Below, piece after piece: positions 32,680 through 44,221 of a stretch of 64,000 bases of DNA (its first letter is position 1; every line of letters begins with the position of its first letter). The stretch covers positions 3,376,747 to 3,440,746 of the forward strand of contig OZ007510.1 in NCBI GenBank assembly GCA_963931865.1. Reading direction: 5' to 3'. The notes under the pieces are model-generated. The model worked only from the letters and a program-made list of their open reading frames with translations. It had not been told where the DNA came from and did no database searches. The translations under genes and the position numbers were made by a program. This stretch comes from Axinella damicornis (taxonomy: Eukaryota; Porifera; Demospongiae; Axinellida; Axinellidae).

Positions 32680-34307
32680 ATGTGTTCTCCAAACCGACTC
32701 CCCCTCCCTGTTGCCCACGTCTCCACAAAGGAGGACTTCCTATCCCAGGTGTACCCCTCCCGCCACCCTACAGTCCTCCGAGGGTTTGACCTGGGCCCTG
32801 CCCCCCAATTGTGGACTCCAGAGTACCTCTGCCAGAAGTGCGGGAGGAGGCCAGTGAAGGTGCACGTGTGCCCCACACCCAGGATGGATTTCCTGAATAA
32901 GAACTTTGCATACAAGTAAATGCACACCCACCTTCCCTTATGAACATAAATTACATTGTGCTCTCATTCGTCTTCTAGAACTTTGCCATTTGATGAATTT
33001 GTGAAGCGTGCAAGCAAAGAGAGCAGTAGCAGTGCAGACCATTTCTTTTGTCCAGTGAGTCGTCGTGTGTCTGTGTGCACCTTCATGTATACATATCATG
33101 ATCACTGTCGTCACAGGAGGAGAAGTACTATTTGCGTGCTCTAGGAGACGACCCAAGGAAAGTAAGTTGTTTGTGATACTCCAAACTCAGTTTAGATCAT
33201 ATGGTTTCACACGATGTCTACACACACACGCACACTCTCCAGGATGTAGCTGATCTGAAGACACAGTTTCCTACGCTTGCAGGGGACATCACGTTGCCTC
33301 TCTTCTGTGAGCCCGAGCAGTACTTCTCCTCAGTGTTCAGGATTGGGTCCCCTCATGTACAGCTGTGGACTCACTATGACGTGAGTGTCCCGGGCTGCTT
33401 GTATAGCTGTTCCCTTGCTATTGACTGACTCACCTATGTCAGACAGAAGCGTAATGGATGCAAAGGAGTTAAGTCTTGCGAGCCCGCTGCATTTTTCTGT
33501 CCTCAATATTTGGCTGGATGGCGAGACTACATAATTATTATGAGCAGTGAAACTGCAGCTTCAAATGTTCAAATGTTCATGTGCTTCCCCATGCAGGTGA
33601 TGGACAACCTGTTGGTTCAGGTCAGTGGAAGAAAACGTGTGGTATTGTTCAGTCCAAGGGATGCCGCCAACCTCTACCTTGTTGGAGACAAGTCACAGGT
33701 GCTAGACATCGATACACCAGACCTCTCAGTCTACCCCCACTTTGCCCAGGTCAATAACTATGTACAACTACTAGATCACTTCTAAAATATCACTCCTGTA
33801 AGGTCTCACAAATACATTGTGATCTGAGCAGCGATAAGGAGATGGTGTACATATACCTCTTGGGATCTGAGCTGCACATCTATGTCCACATGGTACAGTA
33901 TGATTGTGTTGTTTCTGTGGCTTGCTTTCAGCATGCACCCAGGTTTGGGATGATACGCACATCGGCATATCATGATGATATACTAGTGCCTCCTTCATCA
34001 CTAGGTCCAGCAGTTTGAGTGCCTGCTGGAGCCAGGGGACGTGCTCTTCATCCCTGCACTGTGGTTCCACAACGTCACCTCCCTGGAGTTTGGGGTAGCT
34101 GTAAACATATTCTGGAGGCAGTTGGACACCAGACTCTACGACAGCAAGGATACATATGGCAACAGGGACCCGCCTGCAGCCCAGAGGGCATTCCAGATTG
34201 TGGACAGAGCCCTCAAGGTTCTAGATGAGCTCCCAGAGGAATACAGAGACTTCTATGCCAGGTGCCTAATGGGCAGGATTGAAGCAAAGGCCACCAGCAA
34301 GAGCTAG
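32680..34307 (+). CDS. TYW5: tRNA wybutosine-synthesizing protein 5 (JmjC hydroxylase)
   Basis: Six exons: 32680-32915, 32979-33054, 33117-33161, 33243-33380, 33597-33749, 34005-34307 (316 aa, almost the same length as the human protein). TYW5 is a 2-oxoglutarate/Fe(II) JmjC dioxygenase that hydroxylates the wybutosine side chain of tRNA-Phe at position 37. Diagnostic stretches are [50 protein letters not shown] with the iron-binding Hx[35 protein letters not shown] with the distal histidine, and [17 protein letters not shown]. The C-terminus [14 protein letters not shown] matches the family closely. All catalytic positions are present, so the enzyme should be active. Exons join in phase throughout. 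Confidence 0.95.
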
Positions 34308-34478
34308 AGAGAAATGTCAGCTTGTCTCTCTCACGAGTGTACATGAAAAGCATCCAACCATATTACAGTTCCTATAATCAGCACAGTTTGATGTTTCTTA
34401 CTGATATGATGCTGAGGGGATTTTGTTTGTATTACAGCCTCATTTGATTCTCACTGTAGCTCCCAGCACCCAAGAGCA

Positions 34479-34522
34479 CATGATGACATCATCTTCATTG
34501 CAATGAAGATGATGTCATCATG
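34479..34522. repeat. Perfect 44 bp palindrome between converging genes
   Basis: 22 bp beginning CATGATGACATCATC are followed with no spacer by their exact complement. A third, partial copy lies at about 34523-34557. It is in the spacer between the stop codons of TYW5 and the USF-like gene, so it may be in both 3' UTRs. Confidence 0.85.
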
Positions 34523-34671
34523 CAATGAAGATATGTCATGAAGATGATGTCATCATGCACTTGTAGTACCGGTATTGTAGAACAGCAGTTGATGGCTGAT
34601 TATCAGCTGGGTATAGAGACTGAACACGGCTGTTTACATGCCCGCTCACTAGCAGTTGACACGGTACATAC

Positions 34672-37600
34672 TCAGATATCATCCAGTAGGTGATCCACCA
34701 GGAATGATGGCATTCTGGAAGACTGTGAAGGAGGGGGAGGGGGTAGTTGGAGGGTGGGAGACTCCTCTGATGAGGGTAGAGAAAGAATATCTGCGAGACA
34801 GAATCCTGAGGTCCTACTGTGTTCAGAATATGGCCTCCACACCTGTGGTGGCGGGGGGTGCGAGAGGAGGGGGACATGTCTCCCTGTGGGTGTGTCATAT
34901 GGCTGCAGTACATGGGAACTAGGATAGAGCAGTGTGGGTGGGGCACCACCAGCATACAAGGGTGGCGGTGAATGGGACAGGTTTCTTTCTCCCCGTGGTT
35001 CATGATTGCCATATCTGTCACCACTTGTGGTGTGCCCAGTTCCATACTCTGGTGGCCTGGAATGGAGCCGGCAGTCACTAGGAGAGTGCATAATGGAACA
35101 GCTGTCTTCATGTGCTCCTAGGCGGTTTGGATGGTATGGTCTGTGTCTGATAGTCCTAGACCCCTGGGAGTAAGACGGATGATTTGTGGGTTGAGGGGAG
35201 GGTCTAGGAGGAGGGTTGACGTGGTGCAAGGGAGGAGAGGCACCTCCCACCACCCACGGCTGTACAATGGACTGCTGAGGAGGTCTGTTCTGAGCAACAA
35301 CAGTACGTTGAGTCTCATGATGGTGTGCTGCTAAGACAACCGTGGTCTGGCAGGAGCTCTGAGAGGTGCTCGCTTGTGAGGGGTAGGAGAGGAGGGAGGT
35401 GACCGGCCAGGGCTGCTGCTGGGATGAAGTGGCACCATCTCCTTCCTCCCGCAGTTGCAGGGATTCAGTTTCCATACCTCCTTTCTTCTCATTGGACAGC
35501 TGCTCAGATGAAAGATCGTTGTTATCTTTGCTCCTCTGTTTCTCCAGGTGTTCCAAGAGCTGACCTCTCAAGACCATGTGCTCAACAAGCAGCTTTTCCA
35601 GCTGGGAGCTGAGCTCTGACTCAGTGCAACTGCCTGTGGCAACGACACACAGAATAACACCACACACAAGGTCTCAGTGCTATATAGACTGACCTGATTG
35701 CGGGAGCTGTGCTATTTTTCTCTCAAGCTCTTTATTTGCATCCTGCAAACTCCTTATATGGTCCACAACCCTCTGCAGTGTCTCAGCCCGGGTCTACGTG
35801 TGGGAGACATCATGTGCCTGTGAGCGCCAAGTTAGGACAAACACACCATATCTTACCTCCTTCCCACAGTGGCAGGATGTCCCCAGAATCTCTGACAGCT
35901 GCTGAATGCAGCTGGTAATCTTTTGCTTACGTCTCCTCTCAACTACATGTAGCAGGGTCAAGGGGTCAATCAATCATTCAATCAATCAATCATCAAGAAA
36001 TCAAATGTGGACAACAAGGTATGACAGTCAAGGGGTGGTTACTGCAATACACGTTAGAGCTGCGACCGGGGTCAGGGCAAAAATCCACTGTGATCCCCCC
36101 TTGAGATTTCAAACCCAGAATGGCACACTGCTGCGCACTGTTCGATCGCCCTCCAAAACTTTCTCTCTGCTCTGTTTTGCCCCCCCCCCCCCCCCCCCCT
36201 TGTAATATTTTCTGAAACCCTGCCCATGCCACACCTACATTGGGGTCACAATCCTCGGTCACAGCTCTAAGTACAGTGCACCCCTTGACAGTATGTTACC
36301 CTAGAGCTGTATGCTGCACAACAAGCATACATGTACAGAGGATAAGTAACGTTCTGCCACACTAGCTAGCGAGATGGTCACCTTCATTATGAGGGTATGC
36401 ACTGGTGCCTTCTGTTGGAGACAGTGTCTCATCAGCCCTGCACAGAAAAATGGCACCACCAAGAGAGAGGGAAGGATAAAGCATACGGCCAGCAGTTCTG
36501 GTTCAATACACGGTGTATCTACACACGCTTGTGAGGTATGTTTTTGTGCCAAAATTGGCACAGTTTGGAACCATTACTATGGCATATATTGATACCAGAA
36601 ACAGCACTATTGGTGTGCCATTTCTGCCAAAAATGGACCAATGAACCAAAATTGGTATTGGGAATAGACTTGGAAGAGAACGCTGAAGAGCTAGGTAGAC
36701 TATGTGAATGAGATATGAAGCTGGGAATGTGGTCAGCATAATGTCCTAAAAATGGTTGGTCACATTTTTGCCATGAGTTTTTCAACCTACAGCCAAATGG
36801 ACATCATTCATGATCATTGACATGTTCCATTCATGCTGATAGCAATGGTGAATTTAGGTACTATGCTAGGTATCTTGGGCTAGGAATGAGATACGAGGCT
36901 GGGATTTGCAGCATTGTGATCAGCATGAATTGAGCTTTCAAATGATGTCCATTTTGCTGTAGGTTGAATTTTGACCCAAAATCATGAAAAACCATGGATT
37001 ATAGCCTTTGCTCGAGTGCAATTTTTGGCAAAAATGTGGCCGATATTAAAAGTCACTTTTAGGACATCGGTTGAAGGTTCTTTTCATGCTGATCACAATG
37101 GTGCAAATCCCAGCTTTGTATCTCATTCCTAGCCCAAGATACCTAGCACAGTACATAGCTAGCTCCGTATATCCACTGTCTAACCTGAATGAGATACACG
37201 TATGAATTAATCGAAGCTTGGTATTGTGCCATTGTGATCGGCATGAAAGAAACTTTACCTTACATCGTAAAATGATTTTTAAGATTGGAGTGTCTTTGTT
37301 GGGCACCTCTCCTCGTGGGTCCACATAGATCGAGACGGGTTATGTCTGTATTATCTATGGTGTGTCTACCATCTGTCTATATAGCTAGATGCATGTGATA
37401 CGTGACCAGATCTCCCAGGCCTTCCCCAGCAGTATTGGCATACTGCAAGTCAAATACTGGTGGTGGGAATGACCTGGGAACAAGGTTACTGCTGCAATGT
37501 TGAGCAGGGCTAGGAGTGCTGTTCTGTTCATTTTTGGCAAATACATGAAATAGAACAGGTGTGCTGTTTCTACCAATTTTGGCTTATATTCTAGTCCCGT

Positions 37601-37709
37601 AATTGGTTTCCAAAATGTGCTAGCTTCTAGCTACGGTACCCTAGCTACTGAAATACCTGCTGGAGTTGCGAGGAATGAGGAATATCACTGGCCGCCTTGG
37701 CTGGGTCAT
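34672..37709 (-). CDS. USF-like bHLH leucine-zipper transcription factor
   Basis: Five exons: 37709-37657, 36437-36382, 35942-35857, 35793-35694, 35633-34672 (418 aa). The basic region HNEVERRRKQKI has the His, Glu and Arg positions of E-box (CACGTG) binders and matches USF. Helix 1 is TSCIQQLSEIL, helix 2 is RAETLQRVVDHIRSLQDANK, and a leucine zipper follows, including LSSQLEKLLVEHMVLRGQLL. The last 280 residues are Pro/Ser/His/Gln-rich, as in activation regions. The core comes from three exons joined in phases 1, 0 and 1. Exon 1 (MTQPRRPVIFLIPRNSS) was chosen because it alone supplies phase 2 to exon 2, but it is the least certain part. Intron 1 holds nested inverted repeats. Confidence 0.75.
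36017..36291. mobile_element. AAGGGGTGG-ended inverted-repeat element, copy 2
   Basis: The left end GTCAAGGGGTGG and right end CACCCCTTGAC are mirrored, with a shared TTAGAGCTG(C/T)GACC block inside each end. The same family as 23629-23884. A 20-base poly-C lies within (36181-36200). Confidence 0.6.
36780..37175. repeat. Nested inverted repeats in USF-like intron 1
   Basis: Two blocks occur in mirror image: CCTACAGC...GGACATCATT against AATGATGTCC...GCTGTAGG, and CTAGGTATCTTGGGCTAGG...GCATGAA against its complement near 37085-37150. It is a probable foldback or composite element of unknown family; a third, looser part extends to about 36540. Confidence 0.6.
37412..37487. mobile_element. Degraded foldback element (TAGCC family)
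   Basis: CTCCCAGGCCTTCCCCAG at the left and GACCTGGGAACAAGG at the right with a GCAGTATTGGCATACTGC centre. The outer ends are decayed. It lies in USF-like intron 1. Confidence 0.45.
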
Positions 37710-37938
37710 AGCGCATATCACGTATGCACTCTCATACGTTCCTGACGGGCTCCATTTAGAACACCAGACAAAGCTTACACATGCTTACGTACGCTCCCTG
37801 GCCTCCCACTTGTACTTGACTTGAAATCTGCACAGCTTCCGGCGTGGTGAGCCAACTTTGATCAACATAGCTGTGATCCAGTGCTCACTGCATTGCTGAT
37901 GATTAATTACTCTCCAGGTACACAGATGCAGCCAATTG
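37710..37938. promoter_or_regulatory. Divergent promoter, USF-like / armadillo protein
   Basis: 229 bp lie between the assigned start codons of two outward-facing genes. No clear TATA box or E-box was seen. Confidence 0.4.
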
Positions 37939-40836
37939 ATGCACATGATGGGGGACCAGTACACTAGTACTATGATTGCCCCCTCCATGGAACCACAACT
38001 GCAAACTGATGCCCCCCAAACTCAGCTTCCAACCCACTCTCCAGCCTTGGGCTCCAACAGAAGTACCCCAAAGAGACCATTCAGCTCTCTAAATAGGAGT
38101 TTGAAAGTGTTTCTGAGAGCCAGCAACCTCCCTGGGCTGGAGTATCGGCTGCGTTTGGCTCGGTACTACACTCTGAGCGACCTCCTAGATGCTAATGTGG
38201 AGGTGCTGTGTGATCGGGGGTTCACCATGCTGATGGCAAGGAGGTTGCTGAATGCCCTGGAAGAGTACATTCAGAGGCACTTGGATGAAGAAGAAGGAGC
38301 TAATCTGCCCTTCAAGTTGGTGCGAAGGGGACAAAAGATTTCGATGGGTCCATCTGAACTGATGAAGGCCTTACCAACATACGGGAAGCAGAATGTAAAG
38401 CGACACAAGTCAGTGGACAATAAGAGAAGCAAGCCAAGTAAGCTGGCTGCTGCAGCTGGCGGTGTCAGAAACAAGGCTGCAGGGAAAACCCCGTCCAGGA
38501 TCCGACTGATGTCAGAGGAAACCTTGAAACAGCAACACTTTGTCCTGCCAACAACCTTAGAGGAGGTGGGGAGAAGGCACCTGCAGCCACCTGAGAATGT
38601 CGTCGTTTCTGGACGCAGTGAGATTGAAGATGATACAGTGTTTGATGCTAATGATATTGAGGAGGTGGATCATACCACGACATCTAGGAGCTCAAGCACC
38701 AGTCCTCTGTCTAGTTCTTACTCTCTCATTCGGAGTGTGTCAATCCCAGCAGACCTCAAGTGGAGCTGGGGAAGGCCACCTGGCCAGGAACCCCTACCTT
38801 GGTACCTCCAGTATCGAGTGAGGTGCTACTCCTCTCCTGGGTCCCTCGCCTCACCTCCTATCACAACCATCGAATCACTTGTGAGCACGCTTACCTCCAC
38901 AGACGACACTGGTATTGTGTATATCACTCTCCGCTTACTGATTACGAAATGCAAGCATCATCCACTTGACACCAAAGCACAGAGGCTGGACGCCACTGCA
39001 GCTGTGGCCGATGCACTGCAGAAGATGTGTGACCTTCCTGATGTTGCTGTGCTCTGCTGTAAAGTACTCAAGTATCTCACGAGGGATGGTAGGTGAATAG
39101 GAGATACAGTGTAGAATTGCTCCTTGTGATTCAGTGTATGATTTCCAATATTTCAGTTCTCCCTGAGCCGGGATGGCTGCCCGCAGAGGTGATGTCTGCA
39201 GTGTTGCTGGCAGTTGACTACAATCTTGCAAACGTGAGGGTGCTGACACAGGCCTGTCTCGCTCTAGCAAACATTGGAAGAGCAGGTATGTAGCAAATTC
39301 CCTTTCTGATCTGCATTCCTCTCCGTACACATTCCATTCTAGTCCTTTTGGTTGCATTCCATTCCATTTCAATTCTGAATTGCATTGTGATTGCCATCCA
39401 TCTGCTTTCATTGTGTTCCATTGTGGTCACAATCAATTCTCCCCTCCCTCTGCACACACACCATCTGCTGCAACAGATCCCATCCTGTGCAGGACAATGT
39501 TGTTTGATGGAGGGCTCCAGAGCCTATCCTCTGCAATGAAAGCTTTCCACTCGAACTCAGGGCTGCAAATCGCTGCAATGTCTGCTTTGGCTGTGGCGTT
39601 AGCCAGTGGTAAGAAACAAGACTAGTTAGTGTGTACTGAAAGCTAGTGTCTGAACCAGCTGCTATATGGTAGCCTCATTCTCAGGCCTTCTACACCTCCA
39701 GTTTTTGATTGCTTGCAGTGTACTGCAAGCGATCAAAAACTGGAGGTGTACGTAGAAGGCCTGGGAACGAGGCTGGTGTGTGTAGTATTTGTATACTGTG
39801 TGTATGTACCCACACAGTATGTATAGCTGGCAACTTTCTATATACGGTATGTGTGTTTATTACCAGCTGTGTTGTATAGTGTGTGCATATTTGCCAGCTG
39901 TCTGTAGTGTGTGTACATGGCGTACTAGGTAGCGTGTGAGCTGCTCCTTGCCTTCCTACCTATGCAGTTCCAGACAGCAGGCTGCATGTGCTGACAGAGC
40001 ATGTCCCTCTACTGGACCTTGTGCTCTGTACTGCTGAGAACTTCCCCAGCAGTGCTGAAGTGCAACAGTATGTCTGTGCCTTCCACGCACTACTGTTGGC
40101 TGAAGGTTTGACTTGCCAAAAACACGTGGTCTTCAACATTGTAAACGTCTTTGTTCTGTTTTGTAGTGTCTGTGCAGATAGAAGATGCAGTCATACTGCT
40201 TGTGGTGGAGCATGCTGTTGGTGCCATGGGAGCCCATTCACATGACCCACATGTGACCCTCTGGGGGTCAAAGGTCATTGCACATGCAGCTAGCAATGGT
40301 AAATGGAAATTTCACTACAAGTAATTGATGTCTGATGTTGAATCACAATCATGCATATGGGTAGGAAATCATGTGATTACTCAGCCTCTCCCCAGGAACA
40401 ATAATATAATTATTAATGCAGTGACGAAGCTGGGTGGAGGCCTGTGAACAAGGCCATGTGATTGAGAACTGGGTACACTTGTCCCTGCAGCTGTTCTTTG
40501 TGACTGGAAGTTGGCTGGTCAGTGCTGTGAGCTGCTGGTAGAGGCCCTCACTGCCTTCTCTGAGTCCTCTCAAGTCCAGACCTGGGCAGCATACGCCCTC
40601 CTGCAGCTAGCAAACCACCACCACAGTAAGTGGTCCATGTCTACAATAGTGGCCCGTGTGCCAGTGTTCATTATGGCTGCTTTAATTTAGGGATCAGCAT
40701 TCGTGAGCTGCTACTGGGGTCCAGTGTTCTGGGATTGTGTCAGTGTCCCCACCCGACCCTCAGCAGCGAGGCACACCACTACCTACACCTCCTGGGAGGA
40801 CTAGCAGACACCATGGCCAGCCCCTGGAAGGACTAG
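37939..40836 (+). CDS. SAM-like and armadillo/HEAT repeat protein
   Basis: Seven exons: 37939-39088, 39157-39285, 39477-39608, 39968-40105, 40167-40298, 40491-40625, 40691-40836 (653 aa). Residues about 40-115 look like a SAM-type helical domain (LARYYTLSDLLDANVEVLCDR...RRLLNALEEYI). A basic, disordered region follows, then from about 300 onward helical repeats (ITLRLLITKCK, LANVRVLTQACLALANIG, LQIAAMSALAVALAS, VQTWAAYALLQLAN). Every internal exon after the first is 129-138 nt, starts and ends in phase 1, and encodes one 43-46 residue unit, which is typical of armadillo repeats. The TYW5-side neighbour is the divergent USF-like gene; the 3' end converges on GALM 185 bp away. I do not recognise the family. 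SAM plus ARM recalls SARM1, but there is no TIR domain and the order is reversed. Confidence 0.78.
39670..39774. mobile_element. Foldback element (TAGCC family)
   Basis: TAGCCTCATTCTCAGGCC and GGCCTGGGAACGAGGCT ends enclose long complementary arms (CCTCCAGTTTTTGAT and its complement) around TGCAGTGTACTGCA. It lies in an intron of the armadillo gene. Confidence 0.75.
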
Positions 40837-41020
40837 TGGACCCTGCCAAGATCTCCACTCTTCATGCCGATTGTAACATAGTTATTTATTTTCCCATCAG
40901 AATTCTTATTTGTGTGAAGAAAAATATTATTTATCTGTGTGTGGAATCAATTTTAAATGCGTGAAACTTTCACTTCATTTGTATAACTAAAGCTCTTTGT
41001 TATTGCGATCAAAGTTCAGT

Positions 41021-43585
41021 TCACTTTGTCACGGGCCAGGAGAGAGCCCACACTGTTTTGTGTGAATATTTCTGGCCGGGCCTCAGGATCACATGATCTG
41101 CTGCCACCGGGTTATTGATTGCATTGGGCCAGGCCTGTGTCTCAAGGCACACCCCTGAATGCTTCTGAATGGGTACCCCATTCTTCCCTATGTAGGACCC
41201 ATCCAGGAAGTTCCCTGTGTAGAGCTGCACCCCCGGCTGGTCTGTGTACACCTCCACACCATTCCCTGAGGCAACATCACGCAGACTGGGAGAGGGGTAA
41301 AACACAGATCTTAGTTAAGCCATTTCATAGAACAGCGTACCACATGACATTGCACCAGGTTGACCTTGTTCTCTGGCATAATTTATGACCTGAAAGGCCT
41401 ATATAACATTGGGAGGGGAGGGGGTGGAAGGGGAGGAGAGGGAGGAAATTAAAGGGGGAGAGGGAAGAAGAAGGGGAGGAGATGGGAGGGAAGGAGGAGG
41501 TATGGAAGTGAGAGGGAGACCGGGGAGGTAGGCTCATATGGCACAGTCTGGAGTTGTGCAACTGGGGTGCAGTGATAAAATTCAAGGTCAAGTTGGTAGA
41601 TGTTATATACTCAGTTCTGAGGTATGGGCATAGTCTTGTGACCTGCAAGGCCAGACTGCTGACACATTGACAGAAGGGGGGGGGGGGGGGGGGCTCACGT
41701 GGCACAGTGCTTCAGATTGCTGTCGCTGGGGTGTCTCTCCTTCACATCGACAAGGTTGTAGTTGAAATCATAACCCCCCACCTCATCGATCCTCTGCCCA
41801 ATGGTCTTGGGAGTGCGGAAGTCAAGGGCAGTCCCAGCTACTGGCTCCACAGTACCTACACACAGTGAGAGAGTTGGACTCACACAAGCCCATGCACTCC
41901 ATGCACCTTATTCTGACCCGAGCATACCAATGGCGATGAGCTCCTTGTCCAGTGGGGTGTAGGAGTCTCCATTTATTATCAGCGTGTGATCATAAACTGT
42001 GCCCTACCAAGAGAGGGATATGAAGTAACCGTGCAACTCAGTATCTGCTATGCCCCTGAAGACTACTCCACGTAGAATCTAGTGCATACTGCCCCACATT
42101 ACAATCATGTCTGCTGGTGTTGGTGATCCAGAGTCTGACTCCCAACTCAAGGTTGATCTGTCTTACCTTTCCAGCAAGGTTAAAGTAGGTGTGGTTAACC
42201 AGGTTAACGATGGTCGGAGCATCAGCTGTGGCAGAATATTCCAGGTGCACCTCATTACTGCTAGTGAGGGAATAGGTGACCTGTGCTGTGAGGGCACCGG
42301 GGTAGCCATCATCCCCGTCTGCACTCTTGTACTGCAGTGACACACTGCTCTCCCCTACTGAAACCACACTCCAGTTCTCCTGTGTGCACAAAGTGAGAGG
42401 TCAGAAATAAGAACTGGCTGTTAGAAAGTTTGGCTACAAGAGATTGCAGATGATTCAGTCATGGTGTCTCACTCTATGGAACCCCCTGGTACCACCATGG
42501 AGGTGATGTGGTGACACGTTGGCTGACAGCTGGTAGCTCTTCCCATCCAGATTAAATTTGGCTTCCCGAATTCGGTTGGCAACTCGGCCAACTGAGCAGC
42601 CAATGTAGGGAGCATTGGTATGGTAGTCTACAGGGATTGGAAGCACATTCGATACAGCTGCAAGTCTTCATGCGATTAACCTGCAATTACCTTTTAAGGC
42701 ATGCAATTAAGTATATTGTAAGATTGCAGTTACTCAACCAGGAAATTATGCATGCAGTAACAATTATGGTTATGTAAAACATTGCTCAGTGACTATGTGT
42801 TGAGTGAGCTTTGCTTAGTATGACTACTTAGAATCTGATGTGCGGTTACAACAGAAGGACGACTGGGGTGGAGAGTAGTCTAACAAGCTAGCCCTTCGCT
42901 TTCTCCAGCACACGATCGCTTTCAGTATGCACGCGCGGAGAAGGAAGATCTAGAAACTTTGGACCACTTTACTCGGTACCAAAGAATACCATTAAGCTGA
43001 AGGCACGTGCCTTTACGTCATATTAGTACGACTGCAGTCAGTCGATTCCGGCCTGCTAACCTCGTTTGCTGCTTGTACTTCTGTCTGTTTGGTTGCTGTG
43101 TAGGAGAGCAGCAAGTGTAGGCGACTCCAGACAGTTGTACTGAGTGAATTAAAAGATCACACGTGACAGCTGCAATCTGATTGGATCTACCGGATTTCGA
43201 ATAAAGTGGTCCAAAGTTTCTAGACCCTCGATCCTTTTCCCCTGTGCGGTCACGTGAGTTGATCCGTGCTGAGGAAAATTCGAGGGGCTAGCCCGCTAGA
43301 CAAGGTGGAGAGTATAAACACACATCCCTATTCATGGACAAACCTTACTATAAAATTACAGACCTTTGATGTCTTTATACCCAAGCACGATGTCGGTCCT
43401 ATTATAAAGGATACAAATTGTGTTGTGAACCGCGAGACTACAGTGGACTAGGCCTACACTTTGGCATACCCGTCCGGCAGCTGCAGAGCTCTGATGGTAG
43501 CGCCCAGGGAGATGCAACTCAGCTTTACCCCATTCCCGTTGGTGATGTTGAAGCACTGGATTCCCTCCTCCGGCGATGTAGACAT
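41021..43585 (-). CDS. GALM: Galactose mutarotase (aldose 1-epimerase)
   Basis: Seven exons: 43585-43470, 43398-43364, 42627-42473, 42379-42167, 42003-41928, 41855-41699, 41285-41021 (338 aa, close to the human 342). The enzyme interconverts alpha- and beta-D-galactose, the first step of the Leloir pathway, in the cytosol. Family blocks are VKLSCISLGATIRALQLPDG, DIVLGYKDIK, YIGCSVGRVANRI, HHLHGGTRGF with the first catalytic His, TIVNLVNHTYFNLAG with the second His, DFRTPKTIGQRI, GVQLYTGNFLDGS, and GVCLETQAWPNA containing the catalytic base Glu. All active-site residues are present. The small 35 nt exon 2 was found from DIVLGY and supplies the right phase on both sides. Intron 2 contains an inverted-repeat element. 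Confidence 0.94.
41676..41693. repeat. Poly-G/poly-C run
   Basis: About 18 G on the plus strand; it reads as poly-C in the GALM transcript, 5 bases inside the intron after the exon 6 donor. Confidence 0.8.
42887..43292. mobile_element. Inverted-repeat element in GALM intron 2
   Basis: Ends GCTAGCCCTTCG and CGAGGGGCTAGC mirror each other. Arms of roughly 95 bp include a perfect 22 bp inverted match beginning CTAGAAACTTTGGACC. About 200 bp of single-copy sequence lies between the arms. Confidence 0.7.
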
Positions 43586-43833
43586 CTTTGGCTGCATGCA
43601 ACACGTGCATGTGGGTGGAGCTCAATTAGCATAGCATGATGTCATCATTATGATTGCGGCGCCGCCGCGCCGCGCCGAGCGCCTTAGCGCGCGCAAAGCA
43701 ACAAGCGTGCAGCGCAGCGTAGTCACAACAACAAACCCAGAGCCCAGATTTATGTTGTTCGCTGCCCTATAATCTGATGCGCTATATTACCATAGCTGTG
43801 CACGAGATCTAAAATTCATGCTGAAATGGGTAG

Positions 43834-43870
43834 CCATAGATAATAAACTTTCGTAGTTTATTATCTATGG
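43834..43870. repeat. 16 bp perfect stem-loop
   Basis: CCATAGATAATAAACT and its exact complement are separated by a 5 base loop. It stands alone in the spacer upstream of GALM; it could be a tiny foldback element or an RNA hairpin. Confidence 0.7.
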
Positions 43871-44221
43871 GGTAGCTAACTGCTGAAGTGGCTAGCTGCT
43901 GAAATACATGCATAGCTACTCCAAGAGTGAAGCTCGAAACACATTTCTCCTGGCGTTGGACAATTACGGCATTTCCACCAGCCAAATTCCTTATTGCTCA
44001 CTGATTTCTGTATGATCCACATGCAGTCTTCATACAAACCAATACAGACTGAAGAAAAACAAGTGTCTGTTTCGACCCTGCAGGGAGGATGCAATTTTGT
44101 AAAGCCAATACAGACTGATAAAAAAACATAAACAAAGTACAACAGGCAAACTTTCATACTTGGATTAGAAGTTTGAATGGCATGCATGATTGAGACACTG
44201 GACTTCAACAAGACATGACTG

